64,000 bases of DNA. Source: Marinomonas aquiplantarum. Its GTDB lineage: Bacteria > Pseudomonadota > Gammaproteobacteria > Pseudomonadales > Marinomonadaceae. The position numbers and the translations under genes were made by a program. Shown here in pieces: positions 53,572 to 63,874 of this stretch; the stretch's first letter is position 1; every line of letters starts with the position of its first letter. The stretch covers positions 124,001 through 188,000 of the forward strand of contig NZ_QNRF01000003.1 in assembly GCF_003314975.1 (NCBI RefSeq). Reading direction: 5' to 3'. The notes beneath the pieces were generated by a model. The model made no database searches. It was given only the letters and a program-made list of their open reading frames with translations, and had not been told where the DNA came from.

Positions 53572-53985
53572 AAAGCAACAACATCTATTATTTATAGTTA
53601 GAAGACAGCGTTAAGGAAATAGTTTTCCTCACTGTCAGACATTGATAATGATGCTCAAGAACTAAAAATCCACAGCACTTCATCTAGAAGAAAAATGACA
53701 CGATTTTTAGCACTCGCAGTATCAAAATTTGGTGCAGGATCCTACCACCAAGCGTGCTAAAAAATGACCGAAATGACGAAAACTTGTATTAATCACAAGC
53801 ATTTAACTTTTTCTTGCCAAGTTCGTTAACATTAATGAAACATTCGTGACGCAACATTCACTAAAGCCAATCAAGCCTTGTCGAACAAAAACCAACAGAC
53901 ACCTAAAGATGGGCGACCATGACTCATGCTAAACTGATTAACGTTCTGCCCTATTTGCTATTTTCAACAAGAGAATCTTCACACT
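53572..53985. other. Divergent leader region between fucP and the phosphatase gene
   Basis: No coding frame is supported. The region is AT-rich and must hold the promoters of both flanking genes. I see no long palindrome or known operator. Confidence 0.4.
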
Positions 53986-54600
53986 ATGTCCAGCAGTCAG
54001 CCTAAAAAGCGTTACCCTCGCCCTCCTATGAGCTTAATCGTTGAAAATATCGAGGGCTATGATATTGATATTTATCTGGGCGGCTCAGCTGGCGCTGCAG
54101 ATCGTCAACTGCATGAAGAAAACAATATAAAAGTTATTTTCAATTGTGCGGTGAACCTGGATATTGACCTTGCCAGCACCACCGACCATAAACATCAGCC
54201 TCCGTTACTGAATTTTGGTACGGGGCACGTACGATATTACAAGATTGGTTTGATTGATGGGCCAGGCAATCCCTCAGAGATGTTGTTATCTGGCTACTAT
54301 TTACTGCGTGCTGCGTTACTCCAACGTATGCCTGAAAAAGCCTCTTACCCAATTAAAGAACAAGGCAACCTATTAATACATTGTCGGGGAGGTAGAAGCC
54401 GCTCTGTGGCCTTACTGGCACTGTTTTTACACCTAGAATACCCACAAACCTATCCTAGTCTGCAATCAGCCATTGATTTAATCCGTATCAAGCGAGAATT
54501 GCACCCAGACGAATGGTATGAAACCCCAAAACCAGCTTTGATTGAAGCAACTGAGCAAGCCGCTTTGATGGCTAAGCATTTGCAAAAAATGACGCTGTAA
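53986..54600 (+). CDS. Dual-specificity-type protein phosphatase (CX5R family)
   Basis: A 204-residue cysteine-based phosphatase. The active-site loop is HCRGGRSRS at residues 132-140, giving nucleophile C133 and phosphate-binding R139 in the C-x5-R spacing. The N-terminal half (IDIYLGGSAGAADRQLHEENNIKVIFNCAVNLD) matches the start of dual-specificity phosphatases. There is no signal peptide, so it acts in the cytosol. It could remove phosphate from proteins or from phosphoinositol-type small molecules; the inositol context makes the second worth noting without proof. Confidence 0.82.
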   Translation: MSSSQPKKRYPRPPMSLIVENIEGYDIDIYLGGSAGAADRQLHEENNIKVIFNCAVNLDIDLASTTDHKHQPPLLNFGTGHVRYYKIGLIDGPGNPSEMLLSGYYLLRAALLQRMPEKASYPIKEQGNLLIHCRGGRSRSVALLALFLHLEYPQTYPSLQSAIDLIRIKRELHPDEWYETPKPALIEATEQAALMAKHLQKMTL

Positions 54601-54704
54601 TTCCTTGCGCTGCCATACTGTCATTAAAGTTAGGCGATTTTGTCATTTGCTTGCTCTGCTTGTCCCTTTAACCTTGATGAGAATAAAAATAACAGGAGGG
54701 TTAT

Positions 54705-55109
54705 ATGCAAGGTAAAGTGCAAATCAAAGTCAGAGGCTATCACCTCGATATTTTTCAGCATGTTAATAATGCCCGCTATTTAGAGTTCTTAGAAGAAGGT
54801 CGCTGGGCTTTTTTTGATGAATTCAACGTCGGCGATGACATGCTAAAACAAGGCATTGTATGGGCGGTAGTGAACATTAATATCGATTTCAAAGCTGAGG
54901 CAGGATTTGGCGATGTGCTTGAAGTAGAAACTCAATTTTCCAAATTAAGTAATCGCAGTATCACCATGAAACAACGTATTCTAAATGCCAGCAACAACAA
55001 ATTGGTGGTGGAAGCTGACGTTACCTATGTGTGTTTTTCAAAAGAGCATCAAGCCGCCATTCCGCTTCCCGAAGACTATCGCCAAAAAATAGAACAAGCG
55101 ATTGTTTGA
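54705..55109 (+). CDS. fadM: Long-chain acyl-CoA thioesterase FadM-like (hotdog fold)
   Basis: A 134-residue hotdog thioesterase. It follows E. coli FadM (YbaW) closely in the opening IKVRGYHLDIFQHVNNARYL, which contains the catalytic aspartate and HVNN. The ATG has a strong AGGAGG site. It probably hydrolyses long-chain acyl-CoAs, a clean-up role in fatty-acid oxidation. It is a separate gene with no visible tie to the inositol operon. Confidence 0.9.
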   Translation: MQGKVQIKVRGYHLDIFQHVNNARYLEFLEEGRWAFFDEFNVGDDMLKQGIVWAVVNINIDFKAEAGFGDVLEVETQFSKLSNRSITMKQRILNASNNKLVVEADVTYVCFSKEHQAAIPLPEDYRQKIEQAIV

Positions 55110-55324
55110 CGCTTTTCAAACTTCATATTAAGGCCCATAAAGCATTGTGCACAATTGGGCCTTTATTGTCTTAAATTAAGCATAAAACCTACCTAATTTA
55201 GCCAAAAAACCACGCAAAATCAGATAGTTGAAATAAGCTCACCAATGACCTGAAAACACATCAATTGTATACAACAAAGTCTCCTTTTAAGCTTGCCCCA
55301 TTCGTCACCCAAGAGGGGGAAATC

Positions 55325-55492
55325 ATGATGATTATGCTGTTCACAAGAAGGTTAAAAGGCACCATGAAACTACTAAACAAAGCGTATAAATTTCTCTTTA
55401 CCGAAGCTAAGCTAGAGCGATTCCCAAATCCGAATAGCCCAGCCTCCTACATCAACTGGAGCGGTGTTGAGACAACGGACTGGTTGGCCTAA
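55325..55492 (+). CDS. Possible small protein of unknown function
   Basis: A 55-codon frame from ATG 55325, preceded by AGAGGGGGA. An internal ATG at 55364 would give 42 residues. The product is basic and amphipathic at the N-terminus, then reads KFLFTEAKLERFPNPNSPAS, and ends with the odd WSGVETTDWLA. It has no recognised family. The good ribosome binding site and the terminator just downstream favour a real gene. Confidence 0.45.
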   Translation: MMIMLFTRRLKGTMKLLNKAYKFLFTEAKLERFPNPNSPASYINWSGVETTDWLA

Positions 55493-55531
55493 AAACCCCA
55501 TCAAGCCATCCGGTTTTAGAGCATTATTAGC

Positions 55532-55569
55532 AAAAAAAGCCCCTTTACATTATTGCAAAGGGGCTTTTT
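55532..55569. terminator. Bidirectional terminator between the small gene and iolG
   Basis: AAAAAGCCCCTTT pairs perfectly with AAAGGGGCTTTTT (13 bp) across a 10-base loop. It ends the inositol operon on the minus strand. Confidence 0.9.
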
Positions 55570-55600
55570 CATTAGGGGAAAGAATCGCTAAGCTAATTCA

Positions 55601-56599
55601 TTACCAAGAAAGCGATACTTTCTCACCAGTATCGAATGACTTCTGTGCCGCATCGGCCAAAATCTGCGCACGACGACCATCTTCGAAGCTTGGTGATACC
55701 GGACGCTTCGCCAAAACATTCTCAATGAAAGCCGTCAGCTGTAGGTTGTAAGCTGCACCATAGCGATCTATGAAGAAGTTAAACAAAGGATCTTTCACGC
55801 CTGTGGTATCTGTGTTGTAGCGTACGACAGAAGTTGGCGTTTGGTTGTCAGAAAGCACCATTCCTTCCGAACCAAACACTTCAACACGCTGGTCATAACC
55901 GTAAGTTGCACGACGTGAACCATTAATATGGATCAAACGACCTGATTGGCTCTTCATATTGATCATGACACTGTCAACGTCACCAATTTCAGTGATTTTT
56001 TCGTCCACCAAAGCACTACCAAAAGCTTGAATTTCAACCACTTCTTCACCCAAGATGAAACGCGCCATATCAAAGTCATGGATGATCATATCGCGGAAAA
56101 TACCACCAGATGATTTCAAGTACTCAACCGGTGCCATGCCTGGATCGCGACTGCTGATGATCACTTGTTCAAGCTTACCGACGCTACCATCATGCGCCGC
56201 TTTAGCCGCAGCACCGTGACTTGGGTCGAAACGACGATTAAAACCAATTTGAATCGGTACATTGCAATCTTTGATCTCTTCCATACAAGCGTTTACGGTA
56301 ACTGTATCCAGATCAATTGGCTTCTCACAAAGAATCGCCTTACCCGCTTTCGCCGCTTTAATGATCAAATCCACGTGCGTATCCGTACTGGTCGCAATCA
56401 ATACCGCATCCACTTCAGGATCCGATAACGCGTCTTCCACACTGGCTGCCACTTTCGCACCCGTGGCCTTTGCCACTTCTTGAGCCGCTGGCGCATACAC
56501 ATCATAAACGTATTTCAAATTTGAATGAGCGAACGCCTGAAGGTTTTGCGCATGCATCTTGCCAATACGACCCGCACCAAATAAAGCAAAGTTCAACAT
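55601..56599 (-). CDS. iolG: myo-Inositol 2-dehydrogenase
   Basis: A 332-residue Gfo/Idh/MocA dehydrogenase that oxidises myo-inositol to scyllo-inosose with NAD+. Rossmann motif GAGRIG at the N-terminus, the catalytic lysine in CEKPIDL, and the IHDFDMARF segment with the conserved Asp/His are all present. It is the last gene of the operon, 29 bases after iolB, with a terminator behind it. Confidence 0.92.
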   Translation of the reverse strand: MLNFALFGAGRIGKMHAQNLQAFAHSNLKYVYDVYAPAAQEVAKATGAKVAASVEDALSDPEVDAVLIATSTDTHVDLIIKAAKAGKAILCEKPIDLDTVTVNACMEEIKDCNVPIQIGFNRRFDPSHGAAAKAAHDGSVGKLEQVIISSRDPGMAPVEYLKSSGGIFRDMIIHDFDMARFILGEEVVEIQAFGSALVDEKITEIGDVDSVMINMKSQSGRLIHINGSRRATYGYDQRVEVFGSEGMVLSDNQTPTSVVRYNTDTTGVKDPLFNFFIDRYGAAYNLQLTAFIENVLAKRPVSPSFEDGRRAQILADAAQKSFDTGEKVSLSW

Positions 56600-56628
56600 A
56601 GTGAAATCCTTATGTTATTTTTATTCAA

Positions 56629-57453
56629 TCAACCATTGGTTACTTTTTTATCCCGTTCTATGATCCACTCATGGTCGGGGTCATTATGAAAGATCCAGTT
56701 ACGACTGGGTCCTGCCATGACATTTAGATAGTAAGATTGATAACCGTGTGGCACCCCCACAGGATGGTAGCCCTCTGGTACCATCACCAAGTCACCATCT
56801 TCCACTGCCATGGTTTCATCAATGCTGCGATCGTCCGTATAGACACGCTGAAAGGCAAAACCTTGAGGTGGATCTATCTTATGGTAATAAGTTTCCTCTA
56901 ACTGAGTTTCCGCAGGTGCTGCATCGGTATCATGCTTATGAGGCGGATAACTCGACCAACCACCACTAGGTGTGATGACTTCACACACTAACAAACTATC
57001 CGCAGGTTCATTACCAAACAAGATATTGCAAACGTGGCGCGTATTACTCGCCACACCACGGGTTTCGTACTGACACTGATCAGGACGAATCAATTTAGCG
57101 GCATGACCGCCTTTGCCTGGCGCTTTGCAAAATGCGACTTCCACATCGGTCAGCGCCTCAATAGCAATTTCATCTTGAGCAGGCGCATACACCGCATAAG
57201 GGGCTTTTTGATCAAACACACTCATGCGATCGCCAATGTCATCCCAGGACTCATTCTGAGTGCGTGCATTCGCCTTACCACTCAAAATCACGGCGCAAAC
57301 TTCGTCGCTGCCAGTCGCAAGGCTAACTGACTCACCCGCTTTTAGCTGATGAGCCTCAAAGCCAACATACTGCCAATTGGCACTGGCTGGCGTCACCAAC
57401 TGAGTTTGTGACTGCCCGGCCTGTTGACGCTTTTTACTGAGTAAACGTGACAT
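56629..57453 (-). CDS. iolB: 5-deoxy-glucuronate isomerase
   Basis: A 274-residue cupin-fold enzyme converting 5-deoxy-D-glucuronate to 5-dehydro-2-deoxy-D-gluconate. Family features: GGWSSYPPHKHD (metal-binding histidines), ETQLEETYYHKI, and the histidine pair region GYHPVGVPHGYQSYYLNVMAG. It follows iolA by about 20 bases. Confidence 0.93.
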   Translation of the reverse strand: MSRLLSKKRQQAGQSQTQLVTPASANWQYVGFEAHQLKAGESVSLATGSDEVCAVILSGKANARTQNESWDDIGDRMSVFDQKAPYAVYAPAQDEIAIEALTDVEVAFCKAPGKGGHAAKLIRPDQCQYETRGVASNTRHVCNILFGNEPADSLLVCEVITPSGGWSSYPPHKHDTDAAPAETQLEETYYHKIDPPQGFAFQRVYTDDRSIDETMAVEDGDLVMVPEGYHPVGVPHGYQSYYLNVMAGPSRNWIFHNDPDHEWIIERDKKVTNG

Positions 57454-57474
57454 ATTGCTTCCCCTCGTAAAACA

Positions 57475-59001
57475 TTACTTCATGGTTGGCATAGAGAATT
57501 CCAGCCCTGCACGAAGCCCTGTTGGCCAGCGTGCTGTGACGGTTTTCATGCGAGTATAAAAACGTACGCCATCTGGACCATGCATGTGCAAAGGACCAAA
57601 TAAAGAACGCTTCCAACCACCGAAGCTGTGGAAGGCCATTGGCACAGGAATCGGTACATTGACGCCGACCATGCCCACCTGTACTTTCTCAGTGAACTGA
57701 CGTGCAGTATCACCATCGCGAGTAAAGATGGCCGTACCATTACCGTATTCATGTTGGTTAATCAGAGCTAAGCCTTCTTCATAAGAATCCACTCGCACCA
57801 CAGACAATACTGGGCCAAAAATCTCTTCTTTATAAATTCGCATATTCTCTTTCACATGATCAAACAAGGTTGGTCCAACAAAGTAACCCTGTTCATGATT
57901 TTTGCGGACAAACTGACGACCATCTACCACCAAAGTCGCGCCTTCTTCTTCACCTGAAGTAATGTAGTCACGAACTTTCTGAGCATGCTCTTTACTGATC
58001 AGCGGTCCCATGTGAGGCTCTTCTTCTAGGCCAAACTGTTTGTACAATCCAGGACCAACTGTCATGGTCGAAATCTCTTGCTGCAATTTTGCAATCAAGT
58101 TATCCGCCACTTCATCACCGACACAAACGGCCACTGAAATTGCCATGCAACGCTCACCTGCAGAACCATAAGCCGCTCCCATTAGAGAGTTCACTACTTG
58201 GTTAGGATCTGCATCTGGCATCACCAGCATGTGATTTTTCGCACCGCCAAGCGCTTGAACACGTTTACCATGAGCGCTGGCTGTCGCATAAATGTATTCT
58301 GCGATGGGCGTAGAACCCACAAAGCTCACCGATTGAACACGTTCGTCTGTTAGCAAGACATCAACCGACTCTTTATCGCCGTTCACCACGTTAAACACGC
58401 CATCAGGTAAGCCAGCTTCTTTCAACAATTCTGCCAAACGCATAATGGTGCTTGGGTCTTTTTCGGATGGTTTCATCACAAAAGTGTTACCACAGGCAAT
58501 CGCCACAGGGAACATCCACATTGGCACCATGGCTGGGAAGTTAAATGGGCTGATACCAGCGCACACACCCAGTGGCTGCATCAAACTGTAGCTGTCTACA
58601 CCACGGCCAACATTGAGGCTGTGTTCACCTTTTTGTAGGTGTGGAATACCGCAAGCAAACTCCACGACCTCAAGACCACGAGTCAATTCACCTAAGGCAT
58701 CAGAATATACTTTACCGTGTTCACTGGAAATCAACTCCGCCAATTCACGACTGTTCGCTTCTACCAATGCTTTAAACTTAAACAATACTCGAGCACGATT
58801 TAGCGGTGTCACCTGAGACCAAGTTTCAAAAGCGGTTTGCGCGGATGCAATCGCTGCTTCCGTCTCAGAAACCGTACTTAACGACACCTGCAACGAAACA
58901 TCACCGGTCGCAGGATTAAATACATTGGCCTGACGAGCTGAGGCACTCGCGACAAACTGATTATCAATAAAATTACCCATCAGTGTGTTTGAACTAGACA
59001 T
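57475..59001 (-). CDS. iolA: Methylmalonate-semialdehyde dehydrogenase (CoA-acylating)
   Basis: A 508-residue aldehyde dehydrogenase (MmsA/IolA) that converts malonate semialdehyde to acetyl-CoA at the end of inositol breakdown. The catalytic cysteine is in GSAGERCMAISVAV and the FNFPAMVPMWMFP segment is typical. I chose ATG 59001 because AGAGAAGG lies directly upstream; an ATG six codons earlier (59019) would place that site inside the gene. Confidence 0.92.
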   Translation of the reverse strand: MSSSNTLMGNFIDNQFVASASARQANVFNPATGDVSLQVSLSTVSETEAAIASAQTAFETWSQVTPLNRARVLFKFKALVEANSRELAELISSEHGKVYSDALGELTRGLEVVEFACGIPHLQKGEHSLNVGRGVDSYSLMQPLGVCAGISPFNFPAMVPMWMFPVAIACGNTFVMKPSEKDPSTIMRLAELLKEAGLPDGVFNVVNGDKESVDVLLTDERVQSVSFVGSTPIAEYIYATASAHGKRVQALGGAKNHMLVMPDADPNQVVNSLMGAAYGSAGERCMAISVAVCVGDEVADNLIAKLQQEISTMTVGPGLYKQFGLEEEPHMGPLISKEHAQKVRDYITSGEEEGATLVVDGRQFVRKNHEQGYFVGPTLFDHVKENMRIYKEEIFGPVLSVVRVDSYEEGLALINQHEYGNGTAIFTRDGDTARQFTEKVQVGMVGVNVPIPVPMAFHSFGGWKRSLFGPLHMHGPDGVRFYTRMKTVTARWPTGLRAGLEFSMPTMK

Positions 59002-59089
59002 AAACCTTCTCTCTTTCATTCATCAATTCGGTAAACAGAACACCTTTTTTGATGCTCCCTGTTGTTATCAATCTTGTTGTCAGCTTGTC

Positions 59090-60013
59090 TTAAATCGCAA
59101 ACCCTGCTTGTTGCAGATTGCTCGACAAGTACTTATACCCCATGGTGGCATAGGTTAGCGGATGCGCAATCGCCGGATCCTGTTCAGCTTCCACCACAAT
59201 CCAACCTTGATAATCGACGCTTTTTAACACATCGAAAATCGGCGCATAATCTATGCTGCCGTCACCTGGTACGGTGTAAACACCATCTAATACGGCATTT
59301 AAAAACGGACTGTCACGGTTTAGATTGTCCTTTAAGATGCTTGGACGAATATCTTTACAATGCACATGAACAATACGTTGAGCATGTTTCTTCGCCATTT
59401 CCAGAGGATCACCACCAGCAAAGGTGATGTGACCTGTGTCTAATAGCAACCCGACATTATTGCCCGTCATGGCCATCAATTTGTCCACTTCTTCAGCGGT
59501 TTCAATGACAGTGCCCATATGATGGTGATAAGCCAATTTAACACCTTGCTCGGCCATGTAATCCGCCACTTGGGTAATACGCTTAGCGTACTCAAGCCAT
59601 TGCTCCTCAGTCATACCTGGACGCTGTGACAAAGGAGCAGACTGATCACCGTGAATGCAATTGGTGACTTCGGCAAACACCATGACATCAGAACCTAATG
59701 CTTTGAGCAGGTTAAGGTGATCTTGCATGGCGGCAATTTCTTCCTCCGCACTGCGCTCCATTAAACGCGCACTGTACCAGCCTGACACTAAAGACAAATC
59801 GTGCGCTTGCAAAATTGGCCCAAGAACCGCTGGATCACGAGGAAATTTGTTACCCAACTCGATGCCACTGTAGCCAGCTTGGCGAGCTTCGCTCAAGCAC
59901 ACTTCCAAAGGCGTATCTGCACCCAATGAAGGCAAATCATCGTTAGTCCAAGTCAGCGGATTAATGCCAATTCGAACATTAGAAGCGGTTACGGCGTTGT
60001 TATTTTTGTTCAT
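59090..60013 (-). CDS. iolE: myo-Inosose-2 dehydratase
   Basis: A 307-residue TIM-barrel enzyme that dehydrates scyllo-inosose to 3,5/4-trihydroxycyclohexa-1,2-dione. Typical segments: RIGINPLTWTNDDLPSLG, GYSGIELGNKFP, LAYHHHMGTVIETAEEVD, LLLDTGHITFAGGDP and IVHVHCKDIR, which carry the metal-binding residues. It lies between iolD and iolA in the same operon. Confidence 0.93.
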   Translation of the reverse strand: MNKNNNAVTASNVRIGINPLTWTNDDLPSLGADTPLEVCLSEARQAGYSGIELGNKFPRDPAVLGPILQAHDLSLVSGWYSARLMERSAEEEIAAMQDHLNLLKALGSDVMVFAEVTNCIHGDQSAPLSQRPGMTEEQWLEYAKRITQVADYMAEQGVKLAYHHHMGTVIETAEEVDKLMAMTGNNVGLLLDTGHITFAGGDPLEMAKKHAQRIVHVHCKDIRPSILKDNLNRDSPFLNAVLDGVYTVPGDGSIDYAPIFDVLKSVDYQGWIVVEAEQDPAIAHPLTYATMGYKYLSSNLQQAGFAI

Positions 60014-60041
60014 CTGATTGCATCCTAAATCGTTTCAATGA

Positions 60042-61904
60042 TTAATAAGGCTGTTTTTGTTTCGCTGCTTGATAGCGACGCTCAGCGTCCACTACTTGCT
60101 GTCTACTCGATACCTCTGGTACGGCTACATCCCACCATGCACCACCTTCTTGCGTGCTTGGCATAGGGTCAGTATCAATGGCGATCACATAAGTTTTGTC
60201 ACTGGCTCGGGCACGCTCTAACGCGGCGTCCAATTCGGCCAAACAAGCGACCTGCTCGGACTCAGCCCCTAACGCTTTGGCATGTGCCGCAAAATCGGTT
60301 TTTGGCGCACCGGCTTCCACCGTATGACAGTCTTGTAGTAGGTTGTTGAACGGCTCACCACCACAGGCATTTTGCAAACGGTTAATGCAGGCATAACCAC
60401 GGTTATCCAACACCACTATGGTGAGTTTCAACCCCAGCATGACTGAGGTAGCAATTTCAGAATTGAGCATCAAATAGCTACCATCACCAACCATCACAAT
60501 CACATCACGCTCCGGTGTGGCCATTTTCACGCCCATGCCACCCGCAATTTCATAGCCCATGCAAGAGAAGCCATATTCCACGTGATAACCCAAGTCGTCC
60601 GAAGTACGCCACAACTTATGTAGCTCACCTGGCAGACCACCTGCCGCTTGCACTATGGTGGTATTGGCTTGTGCCTGACGATTGATGACACCAATGACGT
60701 TGGCATCAGTCGGCAAATAAGCGCTATCACTCGCCTGTTGTGGCAAAGCTGTCGCCTTGTCTACGGCGGCCAACCAAGCTTTATTCCAATCCATGACTTG
60801 CGTTTGCCATGCCTGATCACTCTGCCAAGCAGACAAATCCGCTTGCATCTCTTGCAAGCTGGTTTTCGCGTCCGCCACCAATGGCAAAGCATTGTGCTTT
60901 TCCGCATCAAAAGGTGCCATATTGAGACTCAACAAGGTGCAATCTGGATTGGCAAACAAGGTACGTGATGCCGAGGTAAAATCTTGCAAACGAGTCCCTA
61001 CGGCGATAACCAAGTCGGCTTCCTGAGCAGCCGCATTCGCCGCGCTGGAGCCCGTCACACCGACTGAACCCAAATTCCATTGATGATCCCAAGGCAAAGC
61101 GCCCTTACCCGCTTGGGTTTCACAGGCTGGCACACCATGTTTTTCAACGAAAGCTTTGATTTCTGGCAAAGCTTGGCTGTAATGGGCGCCACCACCTAGC
61201 ACCATTAAAGGTTTCTTCGCTTGCTTAATGGCCTCAATCGCATCAGACAATTGTTGTACATCAGCACGATTGCGACGCAATCCATGTACTTTTTTAGCGA
61301 AGAAGCTAACTGGATAATCATAAGCCATGGCTTGCACGTCTTGCGGCAAAGCAAGAGTGGCTGGACCACAGGAAATCGGATCCAACATAGTGTTGATCGC
61401 CACAGGCAAACTGGTAATCAACTGTTCAGGACGATTAATACGATCAAAGTATCGTGACACAGGGCGGAAACTGTCGTTTACCGACATACTTGGATCATTG
61501 AAATGCTCTACTTGCTGAAGCACAGGGTCTGGCGTTCGCGAAGCAAACACATCACCTGGTAAGAACAGCACAGGTAGACGGTTGGCCATGGCCAAACCGG
61601 CCGCTGTGACCATGTTCAGAGCGCCGGGGCCGATCGATGTAGTACAAGCCATAATTCGCTGACGTCTGTGCTGTTTCGCAAAGGCACAAGCGGCTAGCGC
61701 CATGCCCTGCTCGTTGTGTGCGCGAAAAGTGGTAAATTCCTCTTTTACTTGCGCCAGTGCTTCCCCGATCCCAGCCACATTACCGTGACCAAAGATCGCC
61801 CAAGCACCGCCAAATAATGGTACTTCTTTACCATCAATCACTGTGTATTGCGCTTGCAAATGCTTTACCAAGGCCTGTGCCATGGTCAAACGAATTGTTT
61901 CCAT
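60042..61904 (-). CDS. iolD: 3D-(3,5/4)-trihydroxycyclohexane-1,2-dione acylhydrolase
   Basis: A 620-residue thiamine-diphosphate enzyme that opens the inositol-derived ring to 5-deoxy-glucuronate. The ThDP-binding motif starts at VMVGDGSYLMLNSEI, and the N-terminal glutamate region (AHNEQGMALAACAFA) is intact. It follows iolC by about 23 bases. Confidence 0.94.
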   Translation of the reverse strand: METIRLTMAQALVKHLQAQYTVIDGKEVPLFGGAWAIFGHGNVAGIGEALAQVKEEFTTFRAHNEQGMALAACAFAKQHRRQRIMACTTSIGPGALNMVTAAGLAMANRLPVLFLPGDVFASRTPDPVLQQVEHFNDPSMSVNDSFRPVSRYFDRINRPEQLITSLPVAINTMLDPISCGPATLALPQDVQAMAYDYPVSFFAKKVHGLRRNRADVQQLSDAIEAIKQAKKPLMVLGGGAHYSQALPEIKAFVEKHGVPACETQAGKGALPWDHQWNLGSVGVTGSSAANAAAQEADLVIAVGTRLQDFTSASRTLFANPDCTLLSLNMAPFDAEKHNALPLVADAKTSLQEMQADLSAWQSDQAWQTQVMDWNKAWLAAVDKATALPQQASDSAYLPTDANVIGVINRQAQANTTIVQAAGGLPGELHKLWRTSDDLGYHVEYGFSCMGYEIAGGMGVKMATPERDVIVMVGDGSYLMLNSEIATSVMLGLKLTIVVLDNRGYACINRLQNACGGEPFNNLLQDCHTVEAGAPKTDFAAHAKALGAESEQVACLAELDAALERARASDKTYVIAIDTDPMPSTQEGGAWWDVAVPEVSSRQQVVDAERRYQAAKQKQPY

Positions 61905-61927
61905 TTTTTGCCTCCGTTAGCGGGCGA

Positions 61928-63874
61928 TTAAAGAGATTTACCCGCTTCGTTACGCTGACGCCAGTATTCGCTCATTTCAAGATAATTGCTCTTCACTTGA
62001 GCAACAAATTCCGCATCACTAATGTCATTTCTCAGCCAAGCCTTGGTTGGCGCTGAGAAAATCGTGCGACCAATGGCAAAGCCTTTACATACTTCTTGAC
62101 CTGCTGCCGCATAGAAACCTGCTTTCAATTCCTCTACCGGCGCATCCAAGCCCAGTAACACCACCCCACGACAGTATGGCGCACGCGCTTTGATAATATT
62201 ATCTATGTTCTGCCAAGCGATTTTGCTTGGAGAAGGCAGTTTCCACCAGTCTGGGAACACACCAAGATTGTAGAAACGCTCAATAGAACGAGACAAGGTT
62301 TCATCGTCTACATCGGAATCCGCTGGCGGAATGATTTCCAACAGAAGTTCATGTCCAGTGGTACAGCAAGCGCGATACAAGTCCATGACTTTTTGTTCTT
62401 GCTCACTGCGTAGATTCACCTCGTCATCTGGGTGATAAAACACCAAGCATTTGACGATATGATTGGCAGGCCAGGTTGCAATGGCTTGACCGACATTGTT
62501 CCCTAACTCAAAACGCAAAGGGCGACTGCTCGGCATTTCGACCGGACGAGCAATCCAATGGTCCTTACCCGTAATGTCATTCAACACATTTTGTGCAAAA
62601 GTGCCATCTGCCAAGATGCCCGTTCCACCCACGGTATCACCTAGCGTCTGCGCACCTTCATAAGCCGCTTGCAAAATCAACTCTTTCGCTTTGCTGATAC
62701 GCGAAATAGGTGCACCGGCTTCACGACACATATCAACAAATTGACGTCTATGATCAAAGGCCAAAATACACATATCTTGCCAATCTTTGTCATCCCCTTC
62801 ACGTTCGATACGCTGGGTCGTCACACGATGCAAATAATTCAACACTGGATCCAAATCTGGACGTGGAATTTCATCACGATGGATCAGATAATAATCCAGC
62901 TCTTCTAAGCTTGGCATGGCAGGCGAACAACCATGACGTGATACAACAATGGCCCCACAGGCATTGGCATAATCACACGCGTTTTCGGTACTTTCTTGAT
63001 TGATCCAACCTCGTAAATAACCACTCAAGAAAGCATCCCCAGCACCCAATACATTAAGCACATCAACGGTCACACCGTAACGAGTAATGCCTTCATCCAA
63101 GGTTTCAGGAATGTCACCTTTGAACACAGAGCATCCCAAAGCACCTCGTTTTACAACTAACTCAGCAGACGACACCTTACGAATACGCTTCAGGCACTCA
63201 ATGGTATCTTCGCAACCACCCGCAATGTGAATCTCTTCTTCCGTCCCCACAATTAAATCGCACAAGGGCAAAATAGACATAATATGTTGCGTCACAGCAT
63301 CGTCAGAAACAAAACGGTTTTCACCTTCACCACGCCCCGTCAAGCCCCAAAGGACAGGACGATAGTCGATGTCGATGATGACTTTGGTGTCATTTTCTCT
63401 AGCGTATTCAATGGCTTTGCGTGCCGTTTTGTCAGTAGACTCAGTAGAAAAATGGGTTCCCGTAATCAATAAAGCTTTTGATGAGGCAATAAACGCCTCA
63501 TCAAAATCCTCTTCTGAAATGGCCATGTCGGCGCAATTTTCACGATAGAAAATAAGCGGGAAAGTATCCTGATCTTTAATGCCCAGCAATACCAAACCAG
63601 TTAAGCGGTCCTGATCCGTCACCGTATGAGACACATCGACCCCGGCACGAGCTAACTCGTTGCGCACGAAGCGCCCCATGTGCTCATCGCCTACACGAGT
63701 CAACATGGCAGACTTTAACCCCATGCGAGCCGTACCAAATGCGATATTGGCTGACGAACCACCCAAATACTTCTTAAAGCTACTGACATCTTCCAACGGT
63801 GATCCGATTTGTTCGGAATACAAATCCACCGCCGCACGACCTAAACAGATGACATCCAGATTCTTATTTTTCAT
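61928..63874 (-). CDS. iolC: Fused 5-dehydro-2-deoxygluconokinase / DUF2090 aldolase-like protein
   Basis: A 648-residue fusion. The first ~330 residues are a PfkB-type kinase (LGRAAVDLYSEQIG; GGSSANIAFG; catalytic NVLGAGDAFLSGYL) that phosphorylates 5-dehydro-2-deoxygluconate. The second half is a DUF2090 domain (ILAFDHRRQFVDM; CKGFAIGRTIF), thought to supply the following aldolase step usually done by IolJ. The operon has no separate iolJ in the window, consistent with that. Its ATG overlaps the stop of the upstream dehydrogenase by one base. Confidence 0.93.
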   Translation of the reverse strand: MKNKNLDVICLGRAAVDLYSEQIGSPLEDVSSFKKYLGGSSANIAFGTARMGLKSAMLTRVGDEHMGRFVRNELARAGVDVSHTVTDQDRLTGLVLLGIKDQDTFPLIFYRENCADMAISEEDFDEAFIASSKALLITGTHFSTESTDKTARKAIEYARENDTKVIIDIDYRPVLWGLTGRGEGENRFVSDDAVTQHIMSILPLCDLIVGTEEEIHIAGGCEDTIECLKRIRKVSSAELVVKRGALGCSVFKGDIPETLDEGITRYGVTVDVLNVLGAGDAFLSGYLRGWINQESTENACDYANACGAIVVSRHGCSPAMPSLEELDYYLIHRDEIPRPDLDPVLNYLHRVTTQRIEREGDDKDWQDMCILAFDHRRQFVDMCREAGAPISRISKAKELILQAAYEGAQTLGDTVGGTGILADGTFAQNVLNDITGKDHWIARPVEMPSSRPLRFELGNNVGQAIATWPANHIVKCLVFYHPDDEVNLRSEQEQKVMDLYRACCTTGHELLLEIIPPADSDVDDETLSRSIERFYNLGVFPDWWKLPSPSKIAWQNIDNIIKARAPYCRGVVLLGLDAPVEELKAGFYAAAGQEVCKGFAIGRTIFSAPTKAWLRNDISDAEFVAQVKSNYLEMSEYWRQRNEAGKSL

